A DNA stretch of 6,472 bases from a bacterium (GTDB lineage: Bacteria; UBA6262). A model generated the notes under the pieces. It saw nothing but the letters and a program-made list of their open reading frames with translations. It was not told the origin of the DNA and did not search any database. The stretch covers positions 1 through 6,472 of the forward strand of contig JAQUQP010000111.1 in NCBI GenBank assembly GCA_028716025.1, written 5' to 3'. Made by a program: the position numbers and the translations under genes. Positions 5,656-6,472 of the stretch are shown one piece after another (the stretch's first letter is position 1; each line of letters begins with the position of its first letter).

Positions 5656-5994
5656 ATGGAAAAGTTCAATGAAAAAGATAAAAGTTATAAAAATGGCGAC
5701 TGGGGGACAAAATATTTCGTGAATGGCCCTTACTGGGAAGGCGGCTTGCTTGTCTTTAAACCGGGGCAGAAATTAGGGGAACATTTTCACCGGGAAGTTG
5801 AAGAAACATTTTATTTCCTGGAAGGTGCGCCTTTAATGATCATTAACGGTAAAGAACATCGGGCGCAGCCAGGTGACGTATTCAACTTAGCTGCCGGTGA
5901 AAAACATGACATAATAAACGATACCCCGCAACTTATAAAGGCGATATTTATCAAGAGCCCTTACCGGCCGAATGATAAAATTGCTACGCAATGA
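5656..5994 (+). CDS. Small single-domain cupin protein
   Basis: The 112-residue protein is a one-domain cupin. Motif 1 is GEHFHREVEETFYFLEG (41-57), giving metal ligands His43, His45 and Glu49 and the closing Gly57. Motif 2 is PGDVFNLAAGEKHDIIN (72-88), giving Gly73, Gly81 and His84, with Asn88 in its usual place; the Pro often seen in this motif is Ala79. A 2-His/1-Glu plus 1-His metal site is therefore intact. Such small cupins can be dioxygenases, isomerases, sugar or metabolite binding proteins, and the sequence does not decide. The WEGGLLVFKPGQKL segment (27-40) is ordinary for the fold. No signal peptide is present, so it is cytoplasmic. The gene stands apart from apbE (76-base gap with repeats) and from the PilZ gene (132-base gap with repeats), so it may be its own transcription unit. 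Confidence 0.88.
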   Translation: MEKFNEKDKSYKNGDWGTKYFVNGPYWEGGLLVFKPGQKLGEHFHREVEETFYFLEGAPLMIINGKEHRAQPGDVFNLAAGEKHDIINDTPQLIKAIFIKSPYRPNDKIATQ

Positions 5995-6035
5995 TTACAC
6001 AAATTATCTTTAAAAACGGTAATCAGCTGATCAGG

Positions 6036-6064
6036 GTATCAGGAATTTCCTGATATCCTGATAC
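6036..6064. repeat. Nested palindrome built from TATCAGGA units
   Basis: TATCAGGAA (6037-6045) and TTCCTGATA (6047-6055) form a perfect 9-base inverted repeat around a single T. A third unit, TCCTGATAC (6056-6064), is the exact reverse complement of 6036-6044, so two alternative stems are possible. There is no T run after it. It lies 41 bases past the cupin stop. Confidence 0.65.
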
Positions 6065-6090
6065 GTACTTTAGCCATAAGTTAATTGCGG

Positions 6091-6105
6091 TAATCTGCGT
6101 AATCT
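6091..6105 (+). repeat. Second copy of the TAATCTG-GTAATCT repeat
   Basis: TAATCTGCGTAATCT differs from 5583-5597 by one base and has the same orientation. It lies in the leader of the PilZ gene, 9 bases before that gene's ribosome binding site. Confidence 0.55.
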
Positions 6106-6126
6106 ATTCTAACAAAGGATGTGCTC

Positions 6127-6472
6127 ATGAGCCAATCTGCTGAAAAGCCAAAACACGAAAAACGCAAAACTACGCGCTTAAGAACTAATATCCCGTTCAA
6201 ATATTTTATTCATAGCGGCAGGGAAGAGATCATCAAGGAAGGGAAAATACTAGAGATTTCCGCGGAGAATGTACTCTTTGGTTCTCCGGAAGGTATCAGT
6301 ATCGGAGACCGGATCAAGTTTGAGGTGACCTTACCGACATTGATGGATATAGTCCGGTGTTGGGGTGTAGTGACCAGACTGGATTATGATGAGAAGCAAG
6401 CGGCTCTGGAGTTCGATCAGATGGAAGATTTAGGCCGCCGGCAGATTTTAACTTTTTTGGAGCGCAGCGATA
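6127..6472 (+). CDS. PilZ-like domain protein, truncated by the window edge
   Basis: An ATG at 6127, preceded by AAAGGA (6114-6119) with 7 bases between, opens a frame that stays open to the right edge (115 full codons). The N-terminus is charged, then RKTTR (13-17) fits the RxxxR cyclic-di-GMP motif of PilZ domains. The second motif, normally (D/N)xSxxG, appears as EISAEN (43-48), with Glu for Asp and Asn for Gly. IGDRIKFEVTLP (59-70), VRCWGVVTRLD (76-86), AALEFDQM (92-99) and a final RRQILTFLERSD (104-115) are the usual PilZ barrel strands and closing helix. The role is probably binding cyclic-di-GMP or, given the changed motif, a degenerate regulatory domain. The frame may end soon after the edge, as a lone PilZ protein is about 110-120 residues long, but additional domains cannot be excluded. 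Confidence 0.75.
   Translation, partial: MSQSAEKPKHEKRKTTRLRTNIPFKYFIHSGREEIIKEGKILEISAENVLFGSPEGISIGDRIKFEVTLPTLMDIVRCWGVVTRLDYDEKQAALEFDQMEDLGRRQILTFLERSD

Noticed and set aside
6085..6113. Promoter before the PilZ gene (TTGCGG, 17 bases, TCTAAC)
   Set aside because: The spacing is right, but the hexamers match the consensus poorly and they overlap the TAATCT repeat, so the match is weak.

Overview
The window is a run of co-directional + strand genes from an anaerobic or facultatively anaerobic diderm bacterium. The diderm inference rests on a porin-like outer-membrane protein with a signal peptide and C-terminal phenylalanine, and on a lipoprotein-type ApbE. The Rnf complex implies an energy-conserving ferredoxin:NAD metabolism. 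The mix of genes and the small palindromic and TAATCT-type intergenic repeats would suit an uncultured phylum such as Omnitrophota or Margulisbacteria, but this is an impression and no marker gene is present to prove it.

Layout: the 3' end of rnfA (1-139) is followed by complete rnfB (154-951), the tail of an rnf operon. Next come yicC (970-1839, an endoribonuclease-family protein), cutA (1867-2202) and a porin-like gene (2209-3297). These are tightly spaced, and the porin's ribosome binding site abuts and touches the cutA stop codon. From 3312 to 3580 there is no credible gene. Instead there is a 269-bp element with near-perfect 24-bp terminal inverted repeats enclosing two long hairpin arms. 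It resembles a MITE or structured dispersed repeat, and it ends exactly at the start codon of the next gene. That gene is the AmmeMemoRadiSam-type radical SAM enzyme amrS (3581-4582), followed by apbE (4596-5579, FAD:protein FMN transferase), a small cupin (5656-5994) and a PilZ-like gene that runs off the right edge (6127-6472).

How the genes fit together: Rnf is a membrane ferredoxin:NAD oxidoreductase whose RnfD and RnfG subunits carry covalent FMN attached by ApbE, so rnfAB and apbE are functionally linked although five kilobases apart. YicC, CutA, the porin, AmrS, the cupin and the PilZ protein look like housekeeping or accessory genes without an obvious shared pathway.

The most unusual parts are non-coding or subtle: the 269-bp three-way-junction-like element, which also supplies the only Shine-Dalgarno-like bases of amrS; a tandem 11-mer that contains the apbE start codon; a 15-nt repeat on both sides of the cupin gene; a hairpin that puts the cupin ribosome binding site in its loop; and an ApbE whose usually conserved metal-binding aspartate is replaced by valine. 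No tRNA, rRNA, CRISPR array, transposase or convincing rho-independent terminator was seen. I found no multi-gene system that I would call new; the 269-bp element is the best candidate for something poorly described.
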